Source: Lepus europaeus (taxonomy: Eukaryota; Chordata; Mammalia; Lagomorpha; Leporidae). Taken from it: a DNA stretch of 64,000 nucleotides. Shown piece after piece: positions 24,229-37,381 of the stretch (positions are counted from its first letter, which is position 1; each line of letters begins with the position of its first letter). The translations under genes and the position numbers were made by a program. Location: positions 25,188,266-25,252,265 of the forward strand of contig NC_084837.1 in assembly GCF_033115175.1 (NCBI RefSeq). The letters run 5' to 3'. The notes under the pieces were generated by a model. That model ran no database searches and was not told the DNA's origin. It worked only from the letters and a program-made list of their open reading frames with translations.

Positions 24229-25035
24229 AAATCCAGTGAAGACATGGGCAAAGGACTTAAACAGGCATTTTTCAAAAGACAAAATCCCAATGGCCAACAG
24301 ACACGTGAAAAAATGCTCAGGATCACTAGCCATCAGGGAAATGCAGATCAAAACCACAATGAGGTTTCACTTCACTGCCATTAGAATGGTTTTCATACAG
24401 AAATCAACAAACAACAAATGCTGGCAAGGATGTGGGGGAAAATATATCCCTTATCCACTGTTGGTGGGAATGTTGACTGGTAAAACCACTATGGAAGACA
24501 GTATGGAGATACCTCAGAAATCTGAATGTGGACCTACCACAAAACTCAACCATCCAACTCCTGGGAATTTACCCAAGGGAAATTCAATCAGCATATGAAA
24601 GAGCTATCTGTACCCCCATGTTATTGAAGCTCAATTCACAATACCTAAGACATGAATCAACCCAAATGCCCGTCAACTGAAAACTAGGTAAAGAAATTAT
24701 GGGATATGTACACCATAGAACACTATACAGTGGTTTAAAAAAAATCCTGTCATTTGCAACAAAATGGACGAAATGGGAAAAATCATACTTAGTGAAATAA
24801 GCCAGTCCCAGAGGGAAAAATACCATATGGTCTCCCTGACTTGTGATAACTAACAGTGTACCTAAAAAGCAATCTGTAGAAGTAAAATTGATGCTTTGAG
24901 AAGTAATGATTTGAACAGCCCTTGTCTTGACTGTTGAGGAACAGTTTTGTTTTTTCTCATACTATTGTTGAACTCTTTACTTAACATGTGTATAAAGTTA
25001 ATTGAAAATAGATCTTAGTAAAAAATAACAATGGG

Positions 25036-25921
25036 GACAGGGGAGGGGCCAAGATGGCAGTATAGCAACAGCACGTTCCAAGTCACACAGGGCAAAATAG
25101 AGAGTTTCTAAGCAGAGAGGATACAAGCTGGTGACAGAGCCGTGTGAGTTGGTGCAGAGAAGCCCAGGAGCACCGCAGAGACTGGACAGGTCCCCACTGA
25201 GGGAGCAAAGAGGCAGGGGAAGTGGCGGAGGTGCAGTGAACCCACAGCAAAGGAGCAGCAGAGACATCGAATGAGACTGGTGCCGCACACACACAGACAC
25301 ACACCCAGCCAACCAGTTGAGAGGCCATGAGTCCACAGAGCTACAGATAGAGGCAGGCAGAGGAGCTTGGTGAACTGCGTTTTAAGCTCCAAGCAGGAAG
25401 AAGAAGAAATTACAGGGAACAAGCAGAGAGGTCAGGCATGCTCTGGTCCATCTATGCCTCCCCTCTCCCCCGAAATGGATCTACAGCTGGCAGGGAGAAG
25501 CCACTTTGTGTACATTTTCAAATGTAAGCAGGGGTTGTCCAGTGTGCCTCCCACCCACATGCCCATCAATTGTGGGGGGGTCACCTCGCTACACCCCCCA
25601 TCCAGGAATGAAGATCACAACATCACAGCATTTCAGAGTGATTTCCTCCCCAGCACACAAGCTTTCAACAAGGAGTAGTCCTAAACACGGAAAACCTGAG
25701 CTCATTTCACACAAGAGTGAGAAGTGAGCCCAGTCCCAGCAAGTCCAGGCTTAGTGCACCAAAGCTCTGATGGCACCTGCAGCACGATCTAGAAGTCAAC
25801 AGAGCTCCAGGAGGCGGGGCTGTGTGCTTCCACTTGCAACACAGACACATAGCAGCTCACAGCAGAGGGAAATTGCACCACAGGCACAAAGTCACAAATT
25901 AAAGTCAAAAATCAAGCCGAA
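25036..25921 (+). promoter_or_regulatory. L1-B 5'UTR (internal promoter region)
   Basis: About 890 bp of moderately GC-rich sequence lies between the L1 start and the ORF1 ATG at 25,922. By family knowledge this region carries the internal promoter. It includes a CA-rich stretch at 25,287-25,306. I see no intact binding site that I can name. Confidence 0.6.
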
Positions 25922-26109
25922 ATGCCAAAAAACAATGGAAAAACCCTGAATAAGAATACGGAAGAATCTATGCACTCCCCAAATGAACACTACAACTCTT
26001 CAATAACAGAAGCTGAAGAAGAAACTGCGGATATGCCACAAAAGGAACTCAGAAAATTAACAGTCAAGTTACTTAGAAGCACTCAGAAACAAATTCACAA
26101 TCTAAATGA

Positions 26110-26813
<704 letters not shown>

Positions 26814-26880
26814 AGAAGTCAGTATAAAATACTAGAAATGAAGAATTCAATAGATCAAACTTAAAAATGCAGTGGAAACT

Positions 26881-27223
26881 TTTTTTTTTTTTGACAGGCA
26901 GAGTGGACAGTGAGAGAGAGAGACACAGAGAAAGGTCTTCCTTTTGCCATTGGTTCACCTTCCAATGGCCACCGAGGCCAGAAGGCTGTGGCCAGCGCAT
27001 CGCGCTGATCCGAAGCCAGGAGCCAGGTGCTTCTCCTGGTCTCCCATGCGGGTGCAGGGCCCAAGCACTTGGGCCATCCTCCACTGCCTTCCTGGGCCAC
27101 AGCAGAGAGCTGGCCTGGAAGAGGGGCAACTGGGACAGAATCCAGCACCCCTACTGGGACTAGAACCTAGTGTGCCAGCGCCACAGGTGGAGGATTAGCC
27201 TAGTGAGCCGCGGCGCAGGCCAT
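26881..27223 (-). mobile_element. C-repeat SINE, inverted, in L1-B ORF1
   Basis: A full-length minus-strand copy with a T-run at its left end and an 11-bp target duplication cagtggaaact (26,870-26,880 and 27,224-27,234). Confidence 0.95.
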
Positions 27224-28221
27224 CAGTGGAAACTCTTAACAATAGAATAGATGAAACAGAAAAAGAATATCAGAACTAGAAGACAAACTTCTGGAAATAA
27301 TACAGTCAAAACAAATACAAGAAGAAGAAATTAGAAAATTAAAAGTCACAGAGATTTACAAGTTTCTTTCAAATGACCCAATTTATAGATCCTAGGAATT
27401 CCAGGTGTGGAAAGAAACAAAGGATTAGAAGGCCTTCTTTATGAAATAATAACAGAGAACTTCCCTAATCTGGAGAAAGAAACAGACATCCAAGTAAAAG
27501 AAGTACACAGAATTCCCAATAGATACATTGTAGCCACCTCAGTGAAACACAAAGAACAGATCTTAAAATGTGCACAAGGAAACAACAAATCACATTCAGA
27601 GGAAACCCAATTAGACTCACTCCGGACTTCTCATCCCAAACCCTACAGGCAACCAAACAATGGCAAGACATATTTCGAATCCTAAGGGGGAAAAAAAGAG
27701 TCAACCTAGAATACTGTACCCTGCAAAACTATCATTTATGAAGGAAGGAAAAACAAGAATCTTCCACAACTAGCAGAAATTTAAAGAATCTAACAAAACA
27801 CTCAGCCCTACAAAAGATATTCAAGGATGTGCTACACACAAAAACAGAAACATCACTACAAAAGATAAATGGAGAAAATGACCCAGCAAAAGTACAAATG
27901 AAATCCAAAATACATCAAATGGACTATTTATGGAAACATTGCAGGGCAAACTCAGAACTTAACAATAGTTACACTGAATATAAATGGTCTCAACTCCCCA
28001 GTTAAAAGTCATAGACTGGCTGAATGGATTAAAAAAAAAAAAAAACAGCTATTTGCTGCCTACAAGAAACACATCTCACCAACAAAGATGCTAATAGACC
28101 GAAAGTGAAGGGATGGAATAAGATACTCCATGCCAACAGAAACCAAAAAAGAGCTGGTGTGGCCATCCTAATATCAGAAAAAATAGACTTTAACACAAAA
28201 ACTCTTAAGAGAGACAAAGAG

Positions 28222-28582
28222 AGAGCCAGCGCTGCGGCTCACTAGGCTAATCCTCTGCCTTGCGGCTCCAGCACACCGGGTTCTAGTCACGGTCGGGGCA
28301 CCAATCCTGTCCCGGTTGCCCCTCTTCCAGGCCAGCTCTCTGCTGTGGCCCAGGAGTGCAGTGGAGGATGGCCCAAGTGCTTGGGCCCTGCACCCCATGG
28401 GAGACCAGGAGAAGCCCCTGGCTCCTGCTATCGGAACAGCGCGGTGCGCCGCGCCGGCCGTAGCGCACCTACCGCGGTGGCCATTGGAGGGTGAACCAAC
28501 AGCAAAAAGGAAGACCTTTCTCTCTGTCTCTCTCTACTGTCCACTCTGCCTGTCAAAAATTAAAAAAAAAAAAAGAGAGAGA
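28222..28582 (+). mobile_element. Young C-repeat SINE in L1-B ORF2
   Basis: A GC-rich copy (gccagcgctgcggctcacta to A-run) with a 13-bp target duplication gagagacaaagag at 28,209-28,221 and 28,583-28,595. Confidence 0.95.
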
Positions 28583-29130
28583 GAGAGACAAAGAGGGACA
28601 CTATATAACGATTAAGGGATCAATTCAACAGGAAGATGTGACTATTATAAAACTTATGCATCTAATTACAGGGCACCTGACTATTCAAAAGAATTGTTAA
28701 TGGATTTAAAGAGAGATATAGCCTCAAATACAATAGTATTGGGTGGACTTCAATACTCCACTTTCAGCAATGGACGTATCAACCAGACAGAAAATCAACA
28801 AGGAAACAACAGAGTTAATAACACCATAGACCAATAGACCAAGCAGTTATCTACAGAGCCTACCTCCCTACTGCCACAAAATACACATTCTTCGCAGCAG
28901 TGCATAGAACTTTCTCTGGGGTTGACCCTATGATAGGCCATAAAGTGAATTTTAGCAAATTCAAAAACATGAAAATCATACCATGCACCTTTTCAGAGCA
29001 CAATACAAAGAAGCTGGAAATCAACAACTCAAGAATCTCTACATCATATGTAAGCACATGGAGAATGGACAACATGCTTCTGAATGAACAGTGGGTTGTA
29101 GAAGAAATTAAAAGATAAATAAAAAAATTT

Positions 29131-29450
29131 AGGGTGCATCGAGTTAAAGACCTGGCCTGAAGTGCCTGTATCCCATATGGGCACTGGTTCTAGTCCCAGC
29201 TGCTTCTCTTCTGATCCAGCTCTCCGTTATGGCCTGGGAAAGCAGTAGAAGACGGCCCAAGTCCTTGGGCCCCTGTACCCACAGGGGAGACCTGGAAGAG
29301 GCTCCTGCTCCTGGCTTCAGATCAGCACAGCTCCAGCTGTTGCAGCCATCTGGGGAGTGAACCAGCAGATGGAGGACCTCTCTCTCTGCCTCTACCTCTC
29401 TCTGTAACTCTTTCAAATAAATAAAATAAATCTTTAAAAAAATGGATTTA
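29131..29450 (+). mobile_element. Older-type C-repeat SINE in L1-B ORF2
   Basis: A 5'-short copy starting ggtgcatcgagttaaagacc, with the tail aaataaataaaataaatctt. The flanking word aaaaaatttag appears before it and again at about 29,459-29,469, consistent with a target duplication. Confidence 0.85.
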
Positions 29451-29546
29451 ACTATAATCAAAAAATTTAGCAAACAAATCAAGATGACAATAAAACATAC
29501 CTAAATTTGTGGGATACACCAAAGCGGTGTTAAGAGGAAGGTTATA

Positions 29547-29880
29547 GGCCGGCACCACAGCTCACTAGGCTAATCCTCCACCTGCGGTGCCAGCACACCG
29601 GGTTCTAGTCCTGGTTGGGGTGCCAGATTCTGTCCCAGTTGCTCCTCTTCCAGTCCAGCTCTCTGCTGTGGCCAGGGAAGGCAGTGGAGGATGGCCCAAG
29701 TGCTTGGGCCCTGCACCTGCATGGGATACCAGGAGGAAGCATCTGGCTCCTGACTTCAGATCAGCACAGGGCGCCAGCCGCAGCGGCCATTTGGGGGGTG
29801 AACCAATGGAAGGAAGACCTTTCTCTCTGTCTCTCTCTCACACTGTCTAATTCTGCTTGTAAAAAAAAAAAAAAAAAAAG
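29547..29880 (+). mobile_element. C-repeat SINE at the L1-B deletion junction
   Basis: A near-full-length copy (ggccggcaccacagctcact to an A-run of about 18). No target duplication flanks it (left gaggaaggttata, right gccagaggcaatc). The L1 sequence on its two sides is not contiguous. Confidence 0.92.
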
Positions 29881-30145
29881 CCAGAGGCAATCATAATACG
29901 AGATTCCAAGACATACTACAGGGCAGTTGTAATCCAAACAGCCTGGTACTGGTGCAAAAACAGATGGATAACCAAATGGAAAAGAATAGAAATACCAGAT
30001 ATCAATCTAAATATCTACAACCAACTTATATTTGACCAAGGAGCTGAAACCAATCCCTAGAACAAGGACAGTCTCTTCAACAAATGGTGCTGAGAAAACT
30101 AGATTTCCACAAGCAAAAGTAGGAAGCAAGACCCCTACCTTACAC

Positions 30146-30478
30146 TTTTTTTATAATTTTTTTAAAATGTTATTTGTTTATTTGAGAGGTAGAGTTACAG
30201 ACAGTGAGAGGGAGAGACAGAGAGAAAGGTCTTCTGTCTGCTGGTTCACTCCCCAAATGGCCACAACGGCTGGAGCTATGCCGATTCAAAGCCAGAAGCT
30301 TCTTCCAGGTCTCCCAGGTGAGTGCAGGGGCCCAAAGACTTGGGCCATCTTCTACTGCTTTCCCAGGCCATAGCAGAGAGCTGGATGGGAAGAGGAGCCA
30401 CCGGGACTAGAATCAGCGCCCATATGAGATGCTGGCACCTCAGGCAGAGGATTAACCCACTGTACCACAGCGCCGGCC
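30146..30478 (-). mobile_element. Older-type C-repeat SINE, inverted, in L1-B
   Basis: The minus-strand head ggccggcgctgtggtacagt lies at 30,478 backwards and the T-rich tail at 30,146-30,160. Related words cccctacctt and cccctatctt on the two sides suggest a diverged duplication. Confidence 0.88.
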
Positions 30479-30804
30479 CCCCTATCTTTTACCTTACATA
30501 AAAATCCACTCAACATGGATTAAAGATCTAAATCTATGTCCCGACACCACCAAATTAATTGAGATCATTGAATAAATCCAGCAAACATAGCTACAGGCAA
30601 AGAGTTCTTGGAAAAGACCCCAGAAGCACAGGCAGTCAAAGCCAAAGTTTACAAATGGGATTGCTTCAAATTGAGAAGCTCTGTATAGCAAAGGCAACAG
30701 TCAGGAAAGTGAAGAGGCAATGAACAAAACGGGAGAAGTTATTTGCAAACAACGCAACTGATAAAGGATTTAATAGCCAGAATCTACAGCAAGATCAAGA
30801 AACT

Positions 30805-31157
30805 TGGCCGGTGCCGCAGCTCACTAGGCTAATCCTCCACCTGTGGCGCTGGCACACCGGGTTCTAGTCCCAGTTGGGGTGCCATATTCTGTCCCAGTTG
30901 CTCCTCTTCCAGGCCAGCTCTGCTGTGGCCCGGGAAGGAAATGGAGGATGGCCCAAGTGGTTGGGCCCTGCACCCGCATGGGAGACCAGGAGAAGCACCT
31001 GGCTCCTGGCTTCAGACCGGCGCAGCCTGCTGTAGCGGCCATTTAGGGGGTGGACCAATGGAAAAAGGAAGACCTTTCTCTCTGTCTCTCTCTTTCTCAC
31101 TGTCTAACTCTGCCTGTCAAAAAATAAAAAATAAAAAATAAATAAAATTTTAAAAAA
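30805..31157 (+). mobile_element. C-repeat SINE in L1-B ORF2 3' region
   Basis: The head is ggccggtgccgcagctcact and the tail is an A-rich AAAAAT array. The target duplication aagaaact is at 30,797-30,804 and 31,158-31,165. Confidence 0.92.
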
Positions 31158-32137
31158 AAGAAACTCCACAACAACAAAACAAACAACCCAGTTAAGTGAT
31201 AAGCATACAGACATTTTTCAAAAGACAAAATCCAAATAGCTAACAGACATATGAAAAAATGTTCAGGATCACTAGCCATCAGTGAAATGCAAATCCAAAC
31301 CACAATGAGGTTTCATCTCACCCTGGTCAGAACGGCTTTCATATAGAAATCAACAAACAACAAATGTTGGAAAAAATGTACCCTAATCCACTGTTGGTGG
31401 GAATGTAAACTGGTAAAGCCACTATGGAATACAATATGGAGCTACCTCAAAAATCCGATTATAGACCTAGCATATGACCCAGCCATCCCACTCCTGGGAA
31501 TATACCCAAGGGAAATGAAATCAGCAAATAAAAGAGTTACCTGCACCTCCATGTTTATTGCAGCTCAGCTCACAATAGCTGATTTAAAATCAACCTAAAT
31601 GCTCAAAGACTGGATAAAGAAATTATGGGATATGTACACTATGGAATACTACACAGTGGTTAAGAAAATTAAATCTAGTCATTTGCAACAAAATGTGGAT
31701 AAATCTGAAAAACATCATACTTAGTGAAATAAGCCAGTCCCAAAGGGACAAATACCATAAGTTCTCCCCGACCTGTGAGAACTAATACAGCACCTAAAAT
31801 GAAAGCTGTAGAATTGAAATTGACCCTTGAGAAGCAATGACTGAAACAGCTCTTGTCTTGACTGTCAAGGAACAGTTGGTTTTTTTTTCTCCATACTATT
31901 TGTTGAACTCTTTACTTCACAGAGTTATTCATATGTATATAAAGTGAATTGAAAATGGAACTCAGTAAAAATAAGAGGGGGAATAAAAGAGGGAGGAAGA
32001 ACTTTGTAACTGTAAAGCTATATGGTTCTGCATACATTCTCATGGACTTACTTCTAGGGGTACTGTTTAAAAACATGTATGGGACTCCAAATCCCATTAA
32101 AATTAGTGGTAAAAATGCCATCTTAATAGTTAAAGTG

Positions 32138-32475
32138 GCCGGCGCCGTGGCTTAACAGGCTAATCCTCCGCCTTGCGGCGCCGGCACACCGGGTTCTAGT
32201 CCCGGTCGGAGTGCTGGATTCTATCCCGGTTGCCCCTCTTCCAGGCCAGCTCTCTGCTATGGCCCGGGAAGGCAGTGGAGGATGGCCCAAGTCTTTGGGC
32301 CCTGCACCCGCATGGGAGAGCAGGAGAAGCACCTGGCTCCTGGCTTCGGATCAGCAAGATGCGCCGGCTGCAGCGGCCATTGGAGGGTGAACCAATGGCA
32401 AAAAGGAAGACCTTTCTCTGTGTCTCTCTCTCTCTCACTATCCACTCTGCCTGTCCAAAAAAAAAAAAAAAGAGA
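32138..32475 (+). mobile_element. Young C-repeat SINE in the L1-B 3'UTR
   Basis: The head is gccggcgccgtggcttaaca. A perfect 13-bp target duplication aatagttaaagtg lies at 32,125-32,137 and 32,476-32,488. Confidence 0.95.
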
Positions 32476-33298
32476 AATAGTTAAAGTGATCATATTAAGT
32501 GTTAAAGTGAATATATAGATGGGATTAAGTGTTAAAGAGATCATATAGATAGCATGAAGTGCCTGGTAATAATAATAGGCAGAATTAAAAAGGAAGGAAT
32601 GTCCAACATGGGAAGCAGTCCACACAACAGACTCATAGAATGACAATCACTTTAATAACACTCTGACCTCAGAATCAGCCTTTAAGGCATTTAGATATGG
32701 CTGAAAAGCCCACAAGAGCATTTCAGGCATTGAAAGCCAAGACACTGTGGCAAAAAATGACCTATGAAGGATCTCTGTGATTAAGACCCCAGTGGAAAGA
32801 AGGGGCCATCAAAGAAGGATGTAATTTTCTCTGAAGGGAGGAGAGAACTTCCACTTTGCCATTGACCTTGTCTAAATACTGATGGAATTTGTGGTCACAA
32901 AAGGCTTCCATAGCCTTGGCAGCTCATGCTCAGAGTCTTGAGTGATCACTGACATCATAAGTAAGTATGTTGTTATATTAACAACAGAAGTCACTGTGCA
33001 CTTGCTCCCCATAGTCTTAATGAGTTGTACTATGAGAATTAACTGCAAAACTTGTTTTCAAACAGTATTTTATACGTTGTGTATGAGTGTGGGTGCAAAC
33101 TGTTGAAATCTTTATTTACAGAAGACCAACTCTATACTAAGTAAAGTTAATTAAAAATGAATCTTAATGAAGAATGGGATGGGAGAGGGAGTAGGAGGTG
33201 TGATGGGAAAAGGGTGGGAGGGTGGGTAAGGAGGGGAAGAACCACTATATTCCTAAAGTTGTACATATGAAATTTGCAATCATTAAATAAAAGCTTTA

Positions 33299-34674
33299 AA
33301 AAAATAAGTGTGGGAATAAGCAAAGGAGGAGGAATGAGAGTATGGGTGGGAGGGTAGGCATGGTGGAAAGAATCACCATGTTCCTAAAGTTCTAATTATG
33401 AAATATATGAAGTTTGCAACTGTAAAGCTGTATAGTTCTTTATATATTCCTATGGACTTACACTGAAGGGTATAGTTTACAAGTTTGCCATGAGACCCCT
33501 TATTCCTTTATCCTGGGTGATAAAAATAGCATTTTAAGTGTTAAAGTGATCATATAGACAGGATTGTATGTTAAAATAATCGTATAAATAGGACTGTGTG
33601 TTTGGTAATAAAAGAATTAACAGGAGTGAGTGCTCCAACATGGAAAGCAGTCCAAATAGCTGACTCATAGAATGACCATCATTTTAAGTAACATTCTGAC
33701 CTCAGAATCAGCCCTTAAGGCATTCTGGTCTGGCTGAAAAGTCCATGAAATCATTTCAGGCATGGAAACCAAGACACTATGGCAAAATAGTACCATACAT
33801 GAAGGTTCTCTTTGAGTGAGATCCCAACACAAAGAAGTGACCATCAAAGAAAGATGGACTTTTCTCTGAAGGGAGGAGAGTGTTGGGGTCTTAAGCCTGA
33901 GGCTGACCCCTGACCAGCAGGGGCAGCACAAGCACTCCCGGACAAGGCAAATGAGAAAGGTAAGGTCGATGGGTGAAGCACACCGCAGCAAGAACCCGTG
34001 AGTTCTGTCGAAGCAGGAACTACTTTATTGAGGAAGTGTACAGGCTTATAAGGCTTACAAATGACATGTGCAGTAGGGGAGCCAATCAGCAAAAAGGTCA
34101 TGCAGGTGTGGGTGGACCATGCACAGGGGCATCTTAAGCAAAGTATAGGGGGTCACGCACCGTCCACGTGTCCAGAACTAAAGCAGACCTACCCCTGCCG
34201 GTGGTCTGACCTTACGTAGCTTAACCGCAGCAGCACAAACGCACCCCTCAAACATCTGCCAGGCGCCATATTGTAATGGAGGTTTTAGGCAATGCCCAAC
34301 AGGGGAGAACTTCCACTTTTATTAAGGCCTTGTCATAATACTAGCGGTACTGGTGGATTCAAAATGCTTCCATAGCCTAGGCAACTCATGTCAAGAGCTT
34401 TGGGTGATCACTGACATTAAACATATGAGTGTTAATTGTTAAATTAATTATTAACATGAGACAATGTGCACTAACATCCCATGAAGGACCTCTGTCCTCA
34501 ATGAGTTATGAGACGTAATAGTAAAACTTGTTCTTAAAGATTTACTCTGCTTTAATGTATTAAGTGGAGGATATTCTTATGTATCATAAGTTATAGTTAT
34601 GTCTAAGTGCTCACAAAAGATGTATTATTCTTGGGTTCTTCTTTAAAGTTAATTAACTTTTTCAAAAAAAAAAG
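33299..34674 (+). mobile_element. L1-A 3'UTR, distal part after L1-B
   Basis: This is collinear with the 3'UTR of L1-B and L1-C (words such as gggtgggagggtagg, cctcagaatcagccc and gaagggaggagag...aacttccac) and ends in an A-run at about 34,665-34,674. A solo LTR interrupts it at 33,881-34,301. Confidence 0.8.
33881..34301 (-). mobile_element. Solo LTR of an endogenous retrovirus (421 bp), minus strand
   Basis: The ends are tgttgggg...cccaaca (TG...CA with an inverted terminal match). A 6-bp duplication with one mismatch (ggagag at 33,875-33,880, ggggag at 34,302-34,307) interrupts the otherwise continuous L1 3'UTR word ggagagaacttcc. On the minus strand there is an AATAAA (within cctcaataaagtagt, about 34,020) and a TATA-like cttataagcc upstream of it. 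A 6-bp duplication is typical of class II (betaretrovirus-like) elements. No internal viral genes remain. Confidence 0.88.
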
Positions 34675-34679
34675 AGTGC

Positions 34680-34985
34680 TTAAAAAAAAGTGAAATTAAT
34701 TTCACAAAACAATGACTTTGAATAACCCTTATCTCAACTGTTGAGGAACTCTTTTTTTTAATACAATGTGTTTAATTATTTTACCTAGTATAGAGTTAAT
34801 CTTTTGCGTATAAAGTTAATTCAAAATAGTTAAAAATAAGACTGGGAATAGGAGAGGCGAGGAGGAACAGAGGTGGAGTGTGGGTGGGAGGGCAGGTACA
34901 GTGGGAAGAATCATTATGTTTCTAAATTTGAATTTATGAAATGCATGAAGTTTGTATCCCTTAAATAAAAAGGTTTCCTTGGAGA
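34680..34985 (+). mobile_element. Separate L1 3'-end fragment
   Basis: It starts aaaagtgaaattaatttcac, matching the L1 3'UTR just after ORF2, and ends ccttaaataaaaaggtttcc plus an A-run. This repeats sequence already present in L1-A and L1-B, so it is a third L1 end. Confidence 0.7.
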
Positions 34986-35028
34986 AAAAAAAAGAGCTTG
35001 ACAAAAATCTTAGAAATGAAGAATTCCA

Positions 35029-35343
35029 GGGCCGGTGCCATGGCGCAGTAGTTATTCCTCCGCCTGTGGTGCCAGCATCCCATATGGGCATTGGTTCTAG
35101 TCCTGGGTGCTCTTCTTCTGATCCAGCTCTCTTCTGTGGCCTGGGAAAGCAGTGGAGGATGGCCCAAGTACTTGGGCCCCTGTGCCTACATGGGAGACCA
35201 GGAAGAAGCACCTGGCTCCTGGCTTCAGATTGGTGCAGGTCCAGCCATTGTGGTGTGAACCAATGGAAGACCTTTCTCTCTTTCTCTCCCTCTCACTGTC
35301 TATAACTCTACCTTTGAAATAAATAAATAAAATCTTTTTTAAA
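35029..35343 (+). mobile_element. C-repeat SINE
   Basis: The head is gggccggtgccatggcgcag and the tail is aaataaataaataaaatctt. The target duplication aaatgaagaat is at 35,014-35,024 and 35,344-35,354. Confidence 0.92.
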
Positions 35344-35873
35344 AAATGAAGAATGAAAGCATTAACAGCAGGCTAGGTCAAGCAAAATAAACAATATCTG
35401 AACCCAAAATCTTATCTTCTTAAATAACCTGGTAAGGACAAGAAAAAAAAAAAAAGAAGTAAACAAGAATTAAGATAGCTGTCAAGATCTTTGGGACACC
35501 ATCTAATAAATATATGTCTGAAATTTGGGTATCCCTGAAGAATAGAAGAGTTAAAGGCATAGAAAAGTTAGTAAAATGATAGCTAGTAAGTTTCCCAATC
35601 TTGGAAAAAAAAATGAATCTCCTGTATTTGGCTATCCCTAGTACCTCACACAGACAAGACCAGAAAAGGCCCTCATTGTAACATATTATAGTCAAAAAAC
35701 TGCAAAAAAAAAAAAAAAAACAAAACAAAAAAAACCACTGATTCACACTTAAGGAAATTCACATTAGACCAATAGCAAATTTGTCAGCAGAAACTTAACA
35801 GGTCAGGAAGGAATGGAATGACATAGTTCACAAAGAAAAAAACCGCTAGCCAAGAATACTACACCCAGCATGA

Positions 35874-36068
35874 CCACTCTGTTTCCAATCCAGCTTCCTG
35901 CTAATGCTCCTGGGAAGGCAGCATATCATGACCCAGGAGCTTGGGTTCCTGCTACCCACAGAAGAGACCAAGATGGAGTTCCTCACTCTTAGCTTTGGCT
36001 AGGCACAGATCTCCATCTTCCCCTCCCCCATCACTCTGCATTTCAACTAAATAAATAAATCTTTTAAA
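35874..36068 (+). mobile_element. 5'-truncated older C-repeat SINE
   Basis: Only the 3' half is present, from ccactctgtttccaatccag to the tail aactaaataaataaatcttt. Confidence 0.75.
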
Positions 36069-36077
36069 ACAAAAGTT

Positions 36078-36940
36078 GGGGGACTGGAGCTGTGGCCTAG
36101 CAGGTAAAGCTGCTGCCTGCAGTGCCGGTTTCTCCAATTCCAGTCCAGCTCTATGCTATGGCCTAGGAAAGCAGACTAAGATGGCCCAAGTCCTTGGGCC
36201 CTTGTACCCGCATGGGAAATCTGGAAGAAGCTCCTGGCTCCTGGCTTCAGATCGGTGGCAGCTCTGTCTGTTACGGCCAATTGAAGAGTGAGAGAAAATA
36301 AGGCAGGAAGGGGTTAAAATGGAGTCGCTTGGCTAACTGCATATTGTTCTGCTTTTGTACAAAATAGCTGGGCTTGCAAAATGCATTTTGTTTAAGATAA
36401 CTAGATTTTAGCTGACCTTGTAACATGTGATGATTGTGCTAATGCGTTCATGAGATAATTGAGCATGTGACAATTATTTTAGGAGCTATGTTGAGTTTTT
36501 GGTCATGATGACCCCGTGTTTATGCTTGCTCAAGGTCTTTTGTTCCATTACTCTGGAAAAACCCTTTATCTCGTGATAATTCGTCATGCTGCGGTTTATC
36601 TTGTGATCCTTGGTAATGCTGTGGATGGAGATATGCTAATGTTGTGGTTTTAAATCTTAAATACTCTGTGCGGTTGATGATCGGGGCCTCTCTTCTCGCA
36701 CTGCACTAGAGGGTGCTGTTGTGCTTAGAGTTGGCCCATCTGCGCAGATGTAATAAACTTCCTCATGCACTTGCAGCGATTGGACTGGAATTCATGTTTC
36801 TGGGGTCGGTAGAAGTGTGAGATACCTTTCGGGGGTCTTACAACAGATCGAAGACATCTCTCTCTCCTTCTCTCTCCCTACCTCTCTTTCTCTCTCTAAC
36901 TCTGACTTTCAAATAAATAAATGAATCTTTAAAAAAAAAA
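36078..36940 (+). mobile_element. Older C-repeat SINE split by a solo LTR
   Basis: The left part is 36,078-36,288 (gactggagctgtggcctagc to ccaattgaagag). The right part is about 36,843-36,940 (gatcgaagacatctctctct to an A-run). The two halves together make one ordinary SINE. Confidence 0.8.
36289..36842 (+). mobile_element. Solo LTR (about 555 bp), plus strand
   Basis: It starts tgagagaaaataaggcagga and ends gggggtcttaca (the right end could extend to 36,845). AATAAA occurs within gatgtaataaacttcc at about 36,750, followed by a GT/T-rich U5-like end. It interrupts a SINE precisely, but I could not read a clean target duplication. No internal region remains. Confidence 0.75.
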
Positions 36941-37381
36941 TTAAAAACTAAAGCTAAAGCTGAATAGCTATATGCAGAAGACTGAACTATGACTAGCCCT
37001 ACCTCTTATCTTAGACAAAAATCACCTTAAATGAATCAAAGACTAAATGTTAAACCAGAACTAAGAAACTATTGAAACTAAACTTAAACACTTCAAGAAA
37101 TTCTTACAGGCAATGAATTCAGGTAAATATTCTAAAAACAAGACTGAAAAAGCAAAATTGACAAATGATATTGTATCAAATGATGAAGTTTTTACACAGC
37201 AAAGGAACGACAGACTGATAGGAAAACCTACTGAATAGGATAAAATATTTGCCCACTATTCAACTGACAAAGGATAAATATCCAGAATAAGCAAGGAACT
37301 CAAAAAACTCAGGAACAACCAAAAAATCCATTTTAAGACTGGGCAATTGCTAAGAAATATTTCTCATAAAGAAGAAATTTA

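Larger units (their letters stand above)
20761..24850 (+). pseudogene. L1-A ORF2 remnant (endonuclease / reverse transcriptase)
   Basis: The ORF2 start word SIVTLNVNSLNSPLKRHRL is followed by the endonuclease word CCLQETHLT (about 20,860), the RT palm word LFADDKIL (about 23,115), and the C-terminal cysteine motif region (CWQGCGGKYIP, about 24,420). Frameshifts and stops occur throughout, and a CSINE sits at 21,895-22,234. It is a dead copy. Confidence 0.85.
18240..25035 (+). mobile_element. L1-A: decayed full-length-class L1, 5' part (interrupted by L1-B)
   Basis: In order it holds GC-richer sequence that may be the L1 5'UTR (about 18,240-19,690), ORF1 remnants, ORF2 remnants and the start of the 3'UTR. 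L1-B begins at 25,036. The 3'UTR resumes at 33,299 and runs to a poly(A) near 34,674. Many stops and frameshifts in both ORFs show it is old and dead. The 5' boundary is uncertain because no target duplication was found. Confidence 0.75.
27960..31770 (+). pseudogene. L1-B ORF2 remnant with internal deletion
   Basis: The endonuclease start (LTIVTLNINGLNSPVKSHRL) is near 27,960 and the word CLQETHLTNKD near 28,055. Before 29,547 the sequence corresponds to the end of the endonuclease region (KAVLRGRFI-like). After the SINE at 29,547-29,880 it resumes near the C-terminal third ([12 protein letters not shown]-like, about 29,990). The fingers and palm of the RT domain, including FADD, are therefore missing. 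Four further SINEs and many stops are present. Confidence 0.85.
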
